Notes: generated from the letters alone by a model not told the origin. Shown: positions 36,506 to 51,070, counted from the stretch's first letter. The stretch is DNA of 64,000 nt from Escarpia spicata (GCA_963995525.1 OZ023213.1:14561533-14625532), one strand, 5' to 3'. Numbers and translations are program-made.

Positions 36506-38114
36506 TTATCGCTCGCCACAACAGCCGTTGCACCTCCTGACACAACGATGGCGTTTGCAGTCGAAGTGACGCCTGTATCCGCTGCATCGCTTGTAGCGAA
36601 GGGGACGTCCCCACTTGCAGTAGACGTAGCGATTGCATCCGTTGCAGACTGTCGCCTGCCATCCGCTGTATTTCTCACAGTAAGTCTCTCTGCAGCCTAC
36701 AAAAAACGTTATTTATACCTTTTATGATAAGAGTATTCATTGGGAACATAATGAAAACAAAACATGATATAACGTTAATTAAATCAGACTGCCATGGTTG
36801 TCACTAAGAACGTCTTGCACCATTCGCATATCTACAAAAATGTGCGGCACGCGTTGACTTCACGCTGTACATAAAAAGATCAATGTGTACTTTGTAAAAC
36901 GAAGGTGACCGCTATTGTTACAAGGAAAGGAACAAAACGTATACGAACCGCATCGTCCCAATCTCGGGTAGTAAGACTGGTTCAATTCACATGAGCGGTA
37001 GTAGGTGGTGCCTCTGTTACATTTGTAATAGTAGCGACCGTAGAAGTAGGACGATGAGTAGTAGTGGGCGTTTCGGCTGTATCGACAGCGATCATTGCAG
37101 AGTCCTTCAAAACATAAACCACAATGACGTGATTTAAGAGTGTAGTCCACAACTATATACTCCAGACGGCATGGGGTCAATGAAGTCTTTGGCTTACCTA
37201 GCGTCCAACAATTTCCCACCTACGGATATCCCGCGAACAGATGGCTGTCAATTTAATTTGTGAACATATTCATACCGCTAGCATTAACACAATTATGAGA
37301 TAATTGTTTCCAGTCATTTACTGTCCTCAGAATGAATGAGTACTTTCTGATATCCAAAATACACTGATTCTTCACTAATGTTGCGTTGTGCCCTCTGGTT
37401 ATAATGTCTTCTATCAGTTTGAAAAAAATATTTCCATCAATATCCTCATAACCCTTGAATATCTTAAAATCTTCTATTTCGTCTCCTCTTAGTCCCCTAG
37501 TCTCTATTCTTGTCAAACCACTTTCTAATAGGCTTAACCAAGATCAACTTAATTATTATAATTAATTAAACCAATATTCAGCAATGTGATCGCTACTCTC
37601 ACCACAGCTTCCAGAGACAGTGACGCATCGGTCCACGGGGCAACGGCCGTACACAACTCTCCTGCCGACACATCTGTAGTAGTAGGGCAGAGGCTTCACC
37701 AGTGACGGGTAGAAGTAGTTAGAGCGACGATTCCTGCAGCAATCGTAGTCGTAACCGTTCCAACATCCGTCGTAACGGTAGTGCGCTGAAAGGAAAAGCA
37801 AGTAAACCTTCGAATTGTTCAATCTTGTCCAACATTCCATGAGATTATAATACACACACACACCAATTCGCATGCACGTATTTATGCATGCACGCATGCA
37901 CGCGCGCGCGCGCACACACACATGCACACACAATCAAACACGACTTGGCCAAATTATCCTAAAACACGAGAACATGCGCTCGTGTACGAGAAAGAGGACA
38001 AAATCACAGACACAAACACCCGGCAACACTGTCAATTTTACTTGATAATAATACCGTACCTTCAGCCGCATATACAGCAACAAGAGCCAGCAATGCAATG
38101 AACAACTTCGCCAT
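36506..38114 (-). CDS. Secreted Cys/Tyr/Arg-rich protein, copy 4, promoterless
   Basis: Exons are 38060-38114, 37603-37785, 36949-37104 and 36506-36696. The reading frame and splice sites are intact (the exon-3 donor is GTGAGA), and the 194-residue product is identical to copies 3 and 5. Upstream, a deletion of about 1.3 kb joins intron 1 at 38290 to the distal spacer, removing the donor of the leader exon, the leader exon, the TATA box and the AP-1-type site. The acceptor before the ATG exon (TGTAG at about 38131-38135) remains without a partner. Unless another promoter is used, this copy should be silent. The undamaged coding sequence implies the deletion is young or that gene conversion keeps repairing the exons. 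Confidence 0.75.
37220..37540 (-). mobile_element. LINE-C fragment in intron 3, copy 4
   Basis: CR1-like C-terminal fragment with an open frame of 87 codons at 37253-37516. Confidence 0.8.
37868..37931. repeat. (GC/AC)n tract in intron 2, copy 4
   Basis: Alternating purine-pyrimidine run as in the other copies. Confidence 0.85.
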
Positions 38115-39173
38115 GATGTCAGGTTTTCACCTACAATTATATCCAGTGTTTTACATCTTAGGCCGTATCACTGAATTATGTCTGCAGATATTTCAACGGA
38201 TCTCTGCATTGAATTGAGTAATATAGCGTGAATGAAACTTGCATTCATTGCACATGACGCTTTGTTATTACCTATATTAATGCCCGTATGTTCTTCCTGA
38301 CGAGCAGAGGAAGAACATTTCCCTATGAACGCCGCCTGTGTCTAGAATTTCCTAGATATGTGATAAGAAACTATCGTTATTTATCTGGTAAATATAATAT
38401 AATTGAATGAATGAATGAATTTTGTATTTGTGTTCAACAAGTGAAACACGGACATGTTCCAATATCATTTATGTAGAAACTAGTTTACATAATTTTGTTC
38501 ATACACGTGCTACTAAGGGATACTAGCAATTAGCAATGTTGCAATGGCTATGCTTAAAAAGCGTGCGTGCATTGAAAGATTAAAGACGCACCTGCCGTCG
38601 TGTAAGTTGTTTTTGTCATACAACGGTTTGTGAAAAAATACAGACACTTGTTTTTACCATGTTAAAGCACTCTACAATACATCATGTTTCCTTAGCAGCA
38701 ACAGAGCGTCCTGTAGGTAGACAACAATGAGTTTTGTACAATAAAATAATAATTGTTGACATTCGTGCGGAGATCAGCTCTTCAGAAAGTATACACATGC
38801 GTGTTTTGTGATGTCAGGTGAATACCAACTCTTGAAAAGCAGCAGAATAGAAATTTATCCCTGATTGACGTGGATGCCCCGAACACTATGATGATTGCAT
38901 ATTGGAATAAACAGTACCCAACAAACGAGCAGTTCCATAATATATATACTCATGCGCACATACACATAAATGCTGTCAAACATTCATAACATCAATTGCG
39001 GAAAGGTGTACGATCGCGACCACGACCAATTGCGCCGAACGAATTTAATTAGTGCAATGCACGATTCTTACGCGAGTCTTTCTTAAAAACCATGCTACTT
39101 TTTCAATTCGATGAAATTTCGTCATTAACTGGTTTAAAGTAACAACCAACGCCCTACGCCCGATCCTGTATTA

Positions 39174-39315
39174 AGAGAGCGAGAGACAGAGAGCGCGAGA
39201 GAGACAGAGGAAGAGAGCGAGACAGAGAGCAAGAAAGCGAGAGAGAGGGAGTGAGAAAGATATACAGTCAGAGACACTATGAGGAAGAGAGGGAGAGAGA
39301 GGGGGAAAACAGAAA
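39174..39315. repeat. GA-rich polypurine tract, U4
   Basis: Same tract as in U2 and U3. It begins TTAAGAGAGCG instead of TTACGAGAGCG, a variant shared with U6. Confidence 0.9.
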
Positions 39316-40022
39316 GATATACATTTATTTTGATAAAAATATGCCTAGAGTAAGCTAGAAAACATACACAAAATTAAACTGTGTTTATAGCGTGAGAAGA
39401 TGTAATAAACATAACCCTATACATTGGTCAGGGAGAACGTCATTCAAACCGGACTGACAACTATCGTATGGCCTCCATTACGAGTACAAAGCCAATTTTA
39501 AGAGGTATGAGGAAAGATCTTACCACCGATGCCACCGCCTACGGTTAGGATCAGTAAGTAAGCACTACAATTTACTACACTAGTATACATCGTTCGAAGT
39601 TTTGAATCAATAACTCGTTTGATCTAATAATACAAATCATCAGTAAAGTTGAGTAACTAGTATAACATATTCAGGTGAATGTGCGACAAGAGTATGGTAA
39701 TTTATTAATGTGTTGATATTGTCGTAATTCATAGATGTCTCAAAAACACGTCCCGCAAACGTTTAATGTTTGGGAGGCTAACTATCTTCCCTTAAAGTCA
39801 CCTTCGTCAAACTACCAGATGCAATACTTTGTTTAACTGCTTAGTCAAACGATGCCGTTTTTTGTTAACGAATAAACCATCGGTCACATACATATGTTTG
39901 TTTTCTTAAATATGCCAAGAGAATCACGAAAAGAGGAACGTCGGAGTAACTAAGTATACATTGCTCATTTGCCTTTGGCGAACATAAACAACGCATTGAA
40001 AAATATATGCATTATGTTTATA

Positions 40023-40940
40023 GACTTTTCTCCTCTTTATTGCCCATTGGCACATAGGGTGGAAACAAGGGTCCTCCACCTTCTCCTGAATGCAGCTATC
40101 TTTGTAGTTTGGCACCAGCTTACATGTAGTTGTTTGAGTTATTTTTATACCGTCTTCCTCCTTGTTTGTTTCGGTCGTCCTTGTTTTCTTTTTTCCTTCA
40201 GGTGTCGATATCAGTGCTCCTTTGCAGATACTGTCGTCTTTTGTTCACAGGATATGGCTGATCAATCTCCACCTTCTTGTGATGAATTTATTTTTCATAT
40301 TGTTTTGTCTAATAATTCTGAGCATTTGCTTGTTGGAGAATCGTCGTGTTCTGAATATTTTCATTATATTTCGAAGGCATCTTGTTGAAAGGTAGTAAGG
40401 TGCTTGGTGTCAAGTTCTGTCATACGCCAGCATTGTGATCCATACAGATAAACTGTGAGTACACAGCTTCGGCATAGTCTCAGCCTTTACTTCTATAATA
40501 TATTGTTGATCTCCAAACGGGTTTCTGTTTGAAGAAAACCTGTCTGGTCTTGATCATGCGATTCGTTATGTCAACATCGGCCTCTGCAAATGTGCACACA
40601 ATTCGTCCCAGATAGGTGAAGGTATATGTGGTTTGCACTTATTCATGATTGAGGTAGATCTATACCGGATTTCTCTGATTGATTCCCATCACCTTTGATT
40701 TATTTTTGTTTATCTTTAGTTATAATTTTTTGGTGTTGTGTTTTCGTGTGTTTGTCTTTTCCTGATTGTCATGTCGCATATGAGACAGGACTGCTACATT
40801 ATAATCGAATTCGACGTCATCGAGAAATGAGAACGTTGTCCATCGTCTCCCTTCTGTTGGTCTTGTTGTTGTGTTTTCATAATCGAAGGAATAATATTAC
40901 TAAGATATTCCACTAAAACCGGATGCTCTATAGCAGCATT
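40023..40940 (-). mobile_element. LINE-A fragment, U5
   Basis: Same relic as in U3 and U4, with several variants shared with U4. Confidence 0.8.
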
Positions 40941-41096
40941 CAGAGAGCATAGCGTAACAAGCTTTTATTTGATTGACCAGTCAACTGGTTCATCAGCAGA
41001 TGCCCACTGCGTATGGCACGCGGTGGACATAGGTCGTGAAGAGGCAGTTAATTAATAACATATTTTGGCACAAGATATCACCAACAATACGCGGAA

Positions 41097-42010
41097 TGGC
41101 ACAATTTCATGTATCTTTTTGATGGTGACCTTGTTCAACCTACACTCCACAGTTAGGCCACCACTTTACAATTCCATGCCAATCATATTGACGGGGATAC
41201 ATTGCGCATGGGTGTACACCATTGTCCAGTGTACGTAGACAAAGTCGATAATTATGCAAACATTGTAACTGTACAACGTTTGCGGAATGTCGCAGTTTTG
41301 AACACTCATCACTTGGTGATGACCTTGCTTGACCTTCACTCCACACTTATTGCACCATTTGGTAGGTCCCCGTAGTATCCTGTATTTAAGGGGAGACAGT
41401 ACTTTTTCAAAATGTATATCACATGGTCATGAGTAAATGTGTAACGAAGGTAGGCTATAGGCCACCATTGGTACAGTATAACGTTTGCGGGACGGTGCAA
41501 TTTTGAATATTTATCAATTGACGGTGACACAAACTCCATCAACTGATACTTCTAAGTGATAAATCATTTGGATGGGAAGAAATTGTTCTTTCGCGGTATA
41601 TGTAACATGTCCATAGAATTGCAGTCGATACAGGGTAATTGTAACCAAATAACGTTCGCGGTATTCCAAAAGTTCAGATATTCATAATTTTGTGGAGACA
41701 TGGTTTGACATTAGCTCCAAATTTATTATACAGTGAAACAGCTTGATATCGTATCGTGTTTTGACAGGGCACCAATACGCTTTCCAAAAATATATGGCAT
41801 AGCTATTTTATTATTAGAGAAATAGATATGCTACCATTGTAATTATAATACGCTTGCGGAAGCGGATAATTTCGAAATATAATCATTTGACGGTGACCTT
41901 GTTTGCCCTTGGAATCATGCTAGTTCTACGACAGGCCTCGTTGTGATGGCCATATCTAGGGTATACCCTTTGAGTTTTTGTATGGGGAGGGGGACATTTA
42001 AGTCTGCCCT
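41097..42010. repeat. Nested degenerate tandem repeat, U5
   Basis: Five blocks, colinear with the other units. Confidence 0.6.
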
Positions 42011-42451
42011 TTAAGTAGTGCCTATCGCTCGTCTATTGAGGAGATATCAACGAATATCATGAAGTTATATTGGTCAGAGCTAATTTCTATATTCATCCAA
42101 CAAATATGCATACTATGATTTGTTCACTAACGCAATGAGTTAATACAAAAACGCTCAAGGATGCCAGAGTTGCACCGGTCGGATTATTGACCTAGAATAT
42201 TAGAAGGTCACAAAAATGCAACAAAACACCGTTCGGTCCCTGATGCTCGGTCCACCTTCTTCTCAAGTCGGTATCAAGATAATATCTAGAAATACAAATA
42301 TGTCGCTGGATATACCCACCGATTGGTTTTGGCGTTTTGAGTTATTGCTATTTAAAACAGTGTTTATTTATTTACTTTTATTATAACACTAACTTTAGTT
42401 GGCCACCAAATAGCACTAGCGCATAAATAAACACAAAGTCAACATTGACAA

Positions 42452-42896
42452 ATAAACAGGCTATTGTGATATGTTCGCCGTGTTTCATACGGTGGGGTGG
42501 TCACAGGTTCCTCTTGGTGACCTTGTGGCGGAATGGCCCCACCTTTTTGTAATTGCATGTGTCTATTGGTGGTGGAATGTTTGTATTGTTTGCTTAGGTT
42601 TCTATTCATAGTGGTTTTATACTTCTATAGCGACAAATAATGTATATCTGTATATTGTCGTCATGTTGAAGGAATGTGTGCCTGAGAAACTTTGATGGGG
42701 CTGTACAAGGGTTCAGTTTCCCATCTGGTTTGCATGCTATACATCACATTCCTACTATCTTTATGCCCAAAAGTGGCTGCATTAGAAGCAATCCACTTTC
42801 CAATAAAAACGTCATCCTTTGGCCAATTTCAATTCTCAAACTACAATGGGCTTGTGTTGGTTATTGCATAAACATGCTATTGTGATATGTTCGCCG
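42452..42896. mobile_element. Insertion, single-module form, same site as U4
   Basis: The same 29-bp target duplication (42452-42480 and 42868-42896, one mismatch) surrounds a 387-bp insert equal to one module of the U4 element, without the central part. This is the relation of a solo terminal repeat to a complete element. Confidence 0.65.
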
Positions 42897-43387
42897 CACA
42901 TCAAGAACAAACTGTCAATGCTTCACATAGCACTTGCCACTTGATAGTGAATATTTACACTGCGGCCAGGAACATTGGTATTTTCTTAGATGATTCAGCA
43001 AATGTGTCAAGTGGTATATCTTGATATACACAGTATTGGAAGAAGTCGAAATCGTCTAGATCAGAACACCAAGCAGAAGAATGTGCATACCTACGTAACC
43101 TCTCGTTTTAACAGTGAAACGTTTTAATATACACATTTATTTGTTTTATTTCTTATTACTTTCTTTGAACTTGTCGTTTTAAATAGTATGCATTGTTGTT
43201 ACGTTTCATATTGTTTACTATTTATTAGTGTTATAAACATTAATGTTTTTAATAATCATGATATATATAGGACATAGATTATAATGCGACTCTAATTTGT
43301 AATAATTACGTATTTTTGGCGCAGATAAATTATTTTACATTATAACTAGTATTAACATGTGCGGCGCGGTGTCAAAAAACTATTTAA

Positions 43388-43628
43388 CATAAATGTCATG
43401 CGCCACAGGTATCCAACGCAGCTGTCGTATTGCCGCCGTCATGCTGTAGTGGTCACACCGATTAATGCAGAGGTCGACACGCGCAAGTACTCGATGAATC
43501 ATCTCAACGATATGAACCAGCTTTTTGGTATTGCAGACCAGGGCCACTTTCCAGAAGTCGAGCTGCGACGTGATCAGTTCTTGTATGCTCAGATGCGGCA
43601 GAGATGTGATTCGCGCAACACCACATGA
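43388..43628 (-). mobile_element. LINE-B relic, U5
   Basis: Same relic as in U4, with shared substitutions. Confidence 0.6.
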
Positions 43629-44399
43629 TTGACGTGCTCGACAGAATGCGTGTGCATAGAAGATGAACTTTTCCTCGCTTTATATCTGAGGCACCGTAGT
43701 ATCTTGAATTAATTGACGATGCTTCGCATGAAAATAACACATTTTCTCTGTTTGGAATTCGGTCTTGTATGTACACGTGCTTTTCGCTATTTTGGTCTAT
43801 TACGCGACCTACTCGTCGATTAGCAGAGTACGTGTAATAACAATAAAATAAATAAGGCGCTCACTAACGATGAACTGCTCAAACCTTTATTATAGTATAC
43901 GTGCTACATACGGAGTGCATATGTTCAACCCGATAACAATGAACATATTGTTATACAGATGAGACATTCTATATCTTACACCCATCAACTGTGAAGATCA
44001 ATTTGTTGTTTCTAGGCATGTTTCTTTGCTGTGTTCTTTTGCACTTTTTATTAAAAAATCATATGTGTCAGACGGTATGTTATCAAAACCAAGGCGTACA
44101 CATAAAATCTCGCATGGCTCTCTTATGTTTGGTAGATAAACTGTCGCTAAATATCATTGATATAGCGTATTTCGCTATTCTATAAAGTATTCCAATGTGG
44201 TGATGTTGTTACCAACTACGTGTGTCTCAAATCTGTATATGGGATGAAGGCAGAGTGGTACATAGAACGAATAAACAGTACAACTGACTTTAGCGGAAAT
44301 AGAAGAGGTGGCGAATATATGGTTTCAGCGTTTGTAGAATGGAAAATAATTGTAAAACACGCAAGACAAATCCGAAGAATGTATTTGAACATTCGGATA

Positions 44400-44640
<241 letters not shown>

Positions 44641-44760
44641 TGCTCAGAAGGCAAATATAATTACGATATTATTCTGCCAAAATAATTGTTCATAAAGTTT
44701 TTTCATGCAATAGCGTAACTAATTTGGTAGATTTTTAAATAGAGACATCGACACAACATA

Positions 44761-44785
44761 TTTATTGTAAAGAAGTAGCTTTATT
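44761..44785 (-). terminator. Polyadenylation signals, gene copy 5
   Basis: Minus-strand AATAAA at 44780-44785 and 44761-44766. Confidence 0.45.
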
Positions 44786-45415
44786 TTAACGAAATGTTCT
44801 CATACTGATGCAGGATACAGCGAACGTGTAGGACGTATATTCATAGAACATTCTGTCTCTACATGCTCGCTTTTTCCATAATCTTGCGAAGTGAGACAGA
44901 GAGACCAGTGACAGCCACTACAAACGAGAAAATAACACAGTTATTTAGTGACGATATAACTCTGATATAACAATAACAATTACAACACTAATCATAATAA
45001 TTATTATTATTATAAAAACATCAGAGTAATAATAACAATTAATTGTAAAGATTTTACAAAAATGTACATCAACTTGGTAGATACGCATATGTGAACAGCA
45101 GCAATTGTGTAAATAACCGATCTGTATGTCACACTTTGCATTCAGGATTTCTCTTTCTGGAAACCAATTACAAGAGCTACATCAGTGAAAAGAAAATAAA
45201 CCCAAAGAAATTACATTGTCAACTAGTATCGATGCCCTCATTCAATACAGGATACAATGTGACGATATAAGATACACTGTGTGAACACTGAACATCGGTT
45301 ACGATAACAGGCGCAGATGAATAACGGCGACGGCGAATAAGAATTCACAAAAGTTCTATGAAAAATAATGTATATTTCAAAGGGTAAATGAGTAAGTCAC
45401 CTTCTATTTTTCTGC

Positions 45416-47020
45416 TTATCGCTCGCCACAACAGCCGTTGCACCTTCTGACACAACGATGGCGTTTGCAGTCGAAGTGACGCCTGTATCCGCTGCATCGC
45501 TTGTAGCGAAGGGGACGTCCCCACTTGCAGTAGACGTAGCGATTGCATCCGTTGCAGACTGTCGCCTGCCATCCGCTGTATTTCTCACAGTAAGTCTCTC
45601 TGCAGCCTACAAAAAACGTTATTTATACCTTTTATGATAAGAGTATTCATTGGGAACATAATGAAAACAAAACATGATATAACGTTAATTAAATCAGACT
45701 GCCATGGTTGTCACTAAGAACGTCTTACACCATTCGCATATCTACAAAAATACGCGGCACGCGTTGACTTCACGCTTTACATAAAAAGATCAATGTGTAC
45801 TTTGTAAAACGAAGGTGACCGCTATTGCTACAAGGAAAGGAACAAAACGTATACGAACCGCATCGTCCCAATCTCGGGTAGTAAGACTGGTTCAATTCAC
45901 ATGAGCGGTAGTAGGTGGTGCCTCTGTTACATTTGTAATAGTAGCGACCGTAGAAGTAGGACGATGAGTAGTAGTGGGCGTTTCGGCTGTATCGACAGCG
46001 ATCATTGCAGAGTCCTTCAAAACATAAACCACAATGACGTGATTTAAGAGTGTATTCCACAACTATATACTCCAGACGGCATGGGGTCAATGAAGTCTTT
46101 GGCTTATCTAGCGTCCAACAATTTCCCACCTACGGATATCCCGCGAACAGATGGCTGTCAATTTAATTTGTGAACATATTCATACCGCTAGCATTAACAC
46201 AATTATGAGATAATTGTTTCCAGTCATTTACTCTCCTCAGAATGAATGAGTACTTTCTGATATCCAAAATACACTGATTCTTCACTAATGTTGCGTTGTG
46301 CCCTCTGGTTATAATGTCTTCTATCAGTTTGAAGAAAATATTTCCATCAATATCCTCATAACCCTTGAATAACTTAAAATATTATATTTCGTCTCCTCTT
46401 AGTCCCCTAGTCTCTATTCTTGTCAACCCACTTTCTAATAGGCGTAACCAAGATCAACTTAATTATTATAATTAATTAAACCAATATTCAGCAATGTGAT
46501 CGCTACTCTTACCACAGCTTCCAGAGACAGTGACGCATCGGTCCACGGGGCAACGGCCGTACACAACTCTCCTGCCGACACATCTGTAGTAGTAGGGCAG
46601 AGGCTTCACCAGTGACGGGTAGAAGTAGTTAGAGCGACGATTCCTGCAGCAATCGTAGTCGTAACCGTTCCAACATCCGTCGTAACGGTAGTGCGCTGAA
46701 AGGAAAAGCAAGTAAACCTTCGAATTGTTCAATCTTGTCCAACATTCCATGAGATTATAATACACACACACCAATTTGCATGCACCTATTTATGCATGCA
46801 CGCACGCACGCGCGCGCGCACACACACATGCACACACAATCAAACACGACTAGGCCAAATTATCCTAAAACACGAGAACATGCGCTCGTGTACGAGAAAG
46901 AGGACAAAATCACAGACATAAACACCCGGCAACACTGTCAATTTTACTTGATAATAATACCGTACCTTCAGCCGCATATACAGCAACAAGAGCCAGCAAT
47001 GCAATGAACAACTTCGCCAT
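45416..47020 (-). CDS. Secreted Cys/Tyr/Arg-rich protein with three CBM14-like modules, copy 5
   Basis: Exons are 46966-47020, 46513-46695, 45859-46014 and 45416-45606. The 194-residue product is identical to copies 3 and 4. Splice sites, Kozak context, promoter, leader exon and polyadenylation signals are all present. Together with copies 3 and 6 this is one of the copies most likely to be expressed. The intron-3 LINE fragment is more decayed here than in the other copies, while the exons are unchanged, which suggests constraint on the exons or exon-directed conversion. Confidence 0.82.
46130..46450 (-). mobile_element. LINE-C fragment in intron 3, copy 5, broken frame
   Basis: CR1-like C-terminal fragment. 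Substitutions near 46370-46385 create an in-frame TAA, so the open frame kept in the other five copies is lost. Confidence 0.8.
46778..46840. repeat. (GC/AC)n tract in intron 2, copy 5
   Basis: Alternating run with a shorter (CG)n core than in copies 2 and 6. Confidence 0.85.
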
Positions 47021-47508
47021 GATGTCAGGTTTTCACCTACAATTATATCCAGTGTTTTACATCTTAGGCGGTATCACTGAATTATGTCTGCAGATATTTC
47101 AACGGATCTCTGCATTGAATTGTGTAATATAGCGTGAATGAAACTTGCATTCATTGCACATGACGCTTTGTTATTACCTATATTAATGCCCGTATGTTGT
47201 GTGGATGTCTTGTTAGATGACAAACATGAGAGTAATACTTACCAAGTGTTAGACGACACACAACATATTTAAATAAACTCATTAACGAGACTATATTTTA
47301 AATCATTCATCCCATAATACGCATAAACAAAGTGAATGCCTTATACGTCCCTGATTTACCCATTCGTTATAGAAAACGACTTGTTATTACATCGCCCAGT
47401 CTAAACTCTTGCTTAAGTTAGTTTACTTGTGGTGATCGTCTAACAAATAAAGAACACATACCTATTTCAATATATATTTGTAAACGTAAAAATGATTATC
47501 TTACTTAC

Positions 47509-47605
47509 CGTTTAGATAACGATGCGACCAACCGATCTTCGACTGAAGCAAGTTGTGCTAAAGTGTGGAAATGTTGCCGTATTTATACACCTGTGTCTGA
47601 GTCAT
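47509..47605 (-). promoter_or_regulatory. TATA promoter and non-coding first exon, copy 5
   Basis: TATAAA at 47582-47587 and AP-1-type site at 47598-47604, retained despite a neighbouring substitution. The leader exon ends at 47509 before GTAAGT. Confidence 0.65.
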
Positions 47606-49305
47606 TGAGGCCTCGACACCGAACAGGTAACATAATTTGTTAGAAGTTAATCGAGTCACGACGAATTAGAAGACGAAGGGGTGTTGGTGATCCTAAATAC
47701 TAAAATCTATAAAAACGAAACGTTGCCATACGATGTAACTTATATGTGTCTGTTCTAATCGTCGTCTAATCCAAAATTAACACAGTTTTATAGCAATATA
47801 ACAAGTGTGGTGTGATAAAGTAAACACAATGCACTTTCCTAAACCACCTCACTTAAGATTCTCTTTAATCGATTCATCGTACTTCACCCGAGCAAACATT
47901 AATAATATGTCGTGTTACTGTACAACTGTTTTTCCTCGTTTTTCGTGTTTTCTTATTTGAATTATGACCAGGTAATTACTTAGTTGACAAATTGCCTTTG
48001 TTAGCGTGTTTGTTTTTGCCAACTCATATTATACATAGCGTTTCACAATTCTGGTTTTTCACATGTTGGCTCCAACTGACGTCATATCATGATACATACG
48101 TGTGCGATACATTGATGTAAATGTCAGCAAATTGATTAAGTATCCGGATAGTTTCTTGCAATGTTGATATACATGTAGTTTTAACACGCGAACAAGTTGT
48201 TCATCCGAATTCTCTGAAATGTGACATATTTGAAAAAGAATGTTTTAAGAAAAAAGCAGTTAGGGGGGCGAAAGAGATTACGAGTATTTCTTGAGCACAT
48301 CTGTCAATTACAACTTGGGTATCAGCACTGCTGTAGCGCTACATTGATCTTTCAGAATGCTGGTTTTGTGACGATGTTTTTGCATGTGTCCTGAAATGTT
48401 TTGTGGGACAGCCTGCTCACTACACCATCTGACGAGCAGAGGAAGAACATTTCCCTATGAACGCCGCCTGTGTCTAGAATTTCCTAGATATGTGATAAGA
48501 AACTATCGTTATTTATCTGGTAAATATAATATAATTGAATGAATGAATGAATTTTGTATTTGTGTTCAACAAGTGAAACACGGACATGTTCCAATATCAT
48601 TTATGTAGAAACTAGTTTACATAATTTTGTTCATACACGTGCTACTAAGGGATACTAGCAATTAGCAATGTTGCAATGGCTATGCTTAAAAAGCGTGCGT
48701 GCATTGAAAGATTAAAGACGCACCTGCCGTCGTGTAAGTTGTTTTTGTCATACAACGGTTTGTGAAAAAATACAGACACTTGTTTTTACCATGTTAAAGC
48801 ACTCTACAATACATCATGTTTCCTTAGCAGCAACAGAGCGTCCTGTAGGTAGACAACAATGAGTTTTGTACAATAAAATAATAATTGTTGACATTCGTGC
48901 GGAGATCAGCTCTTCAGAAAGTATACACATGCGTGTTTTGTGATGTCAGGTGAATACCAACTCTTGAAAAGCAGCAGAATAGAAATTTATCCCTGATTGA
49001 CGTGGATGCCCCGAACACTATGATGATTGCATTTTGGAATAAACAGTACCCAACAAACGAGCAGTTCCATAATATATATACTCATGCGCACATACACATA
49101 AATGCTGTCAAACATTCATAACATCAATTGCGGAAAGGTGTACGATCGCGACCACGACCAATTGCGCCGAACGAATTTAATTAGTGCAATGCACGATTCT
49201 TACGCGAGTCTTTCTTAAAAACCATGCTAATTTTTCAATTCGATGAAATTTCGTCATTAACTGGTTTAAAGTAACAACCAACGCCCTACGCCCGATCCTG
49301 TATTA

Positions 49306-49450
49306 CGAGAGCGAGAGACAGAGAGCGCGAGAGAGACAGAGGAAGAGAGCGAGACAGAGAGCAAGAAAGCGAGAGAGAGGGAGTGAGAAAGATATACAGT
49401 CAGAGACTATATGAGGAAGAGAGGGAGAGAGAGGGGGAAAACAGAAAGAT
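49306..49450. repeat. GA-rich polypurine tract, U5
   Basis: Same polypurine tract as in U2-U4. Confidence 0.9.
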
Positions 49451-50154
49451 ATACATTTATTTTGATTAAAATATGCCTAGTGTAAGCTAGAAAACATACA
49501 CAAAATTAAACTGTGTTTATAGCGTGAGAAGATGTAATAAACATAACCCTATACATTGGTCAGGGAGAACGTCTTTCAAACCGGACTGACAACTATCGTA
49601 TGGCCTCCATTACGAGTACAAAGCCAATTTTAAGAGGTATGAGGAAAGATCTTACCACTGATGCCACCGCCTACGGTTAGGATCAGTAAGTAAGCACTAC
49701 AATTTACTACACTAGTATACATCGTTCGAAGTTTTGAATCAATAACTCGTTTGATCTAATAATTCAAATCATCAGTAAAGTTGAGTAACTAGTATAACAT
49801 ATTCAGGTGAATGTGCGAAAAGAGTATGGTAATTTATTAATGTGTTGATATTGTCGTAATTCATAGATGTCTCAAAAACACGTCCAGCAAACGTTTAATG
49901 TTTGGGAGGCTAACTATCTTCCCTTAAAGTCACCTTCGTCAAACTACCAGATGCATTACTTTGTTTAACTGCTTAGTCAAACGATGCCGTTTTTTGTTAA
50001 CGAATAAACCATCGGTCACATACACATGTTTGTTTTCTTAAATATGACAAGAGAATCACGAAAAGAGGAACGTCGGAGTAACTAAGTATACATTGCTCAT
50101 TTGCCTTTGGCGAACATAAACAACGCATTGAAAAATATATGCCTTATGTTTATA

Positions 50155-51070
50155 GACTTTTCTCCTCTTTATTGCCCATTGGCACATAGGGTGGAAACAA
50201 GGGTCCTCCACCTTCTCCTGACTGAAACTATCTTTGTAGTTTGGCACCAGCTTACATGTAGTTCTTTGACTTATTTTTCTACAGTCTTACTCCTTGTTTG
50301 TTTTGGTCGTCCGCGTTTTCTTTTTTCCTTCAGGTGTCGATATGAGTGCTCCTTTGGAGATACTGTCGTCTTTTGTTCACAGGATATGGCTGATCAATCT
50401 CCACCTTCTTGTAATGAATTTATTTTTCATATTGTTTTGTCTAATAATTGTGAGTATTTGCTTGTTGGAGAATCGTCGTGTTCAGAATATTTTCATTATA
50501 TTTCAAAGGCATTTTGTTGAAAGGTAGTAAGGTGTTTGGTGTCAAGTTCTGTCATACGCCAGCATTGTGATCCATACAGATAAATTGTGAATACACAGCT
50601 TCGGCATAGTATCAGACTTTACTTCTAGAATATATTGTTGATCTCCAAACGGGTTTCTGTTTGAAGAAAACCTGTCTGGTCTTGTTCATGCGATTCGTTA
50701 TGTCAACATCGGCCTCTGCAACTTTGCACACAATTCTTCCCAGATAGGTGAAGGTATCTGTGGTTTGCATTTATTCATGATTGAGGTAGATCTATACCGG
50801 ATTTCTCTGATTGATTCCAATCACCTTTGATTTATTTTGTTTATCTTTAGTTCTAATTTGTTGGTGGTGTATTTTCGTGTGTTTGTCTTTTCCTGATTGT
50901 CATGTCGCATATGAGACAGGACTGCTACATTATAATCGAATTCGACGTCATCGAGAAATGATAACGTTGTCCATCGTCTCCCTTCTGTTGGTCTTGTTGT
51001 TGTGTTTTCATAATCGAAGGAATAATATTACTAAGATATTCCACTAAAACCGGATACTCTATAGCAGCAT
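50155..51070 (-). mobile_element. LINE-A fragment, U6
   Basis: Same decayed relic as in U3. Confidence 0.8.

Larger units (their letters stand above)
30272..39918. repeat. Macro-repeat unit U4
   Basis: Unit with two large private or shared changes: a 1.2-kb insertion at 32834-34041, and a deletion of about 1.3 kb at 38290-38298 that removes the promoter of gene copy 4. It shares a 24-bp deletion near 31400 with U5. I see nothing recognisable in 32370-32800, 34075-34560, 34800-35570, 38317-39170 and 39320-39918. Confidence 0.9.
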
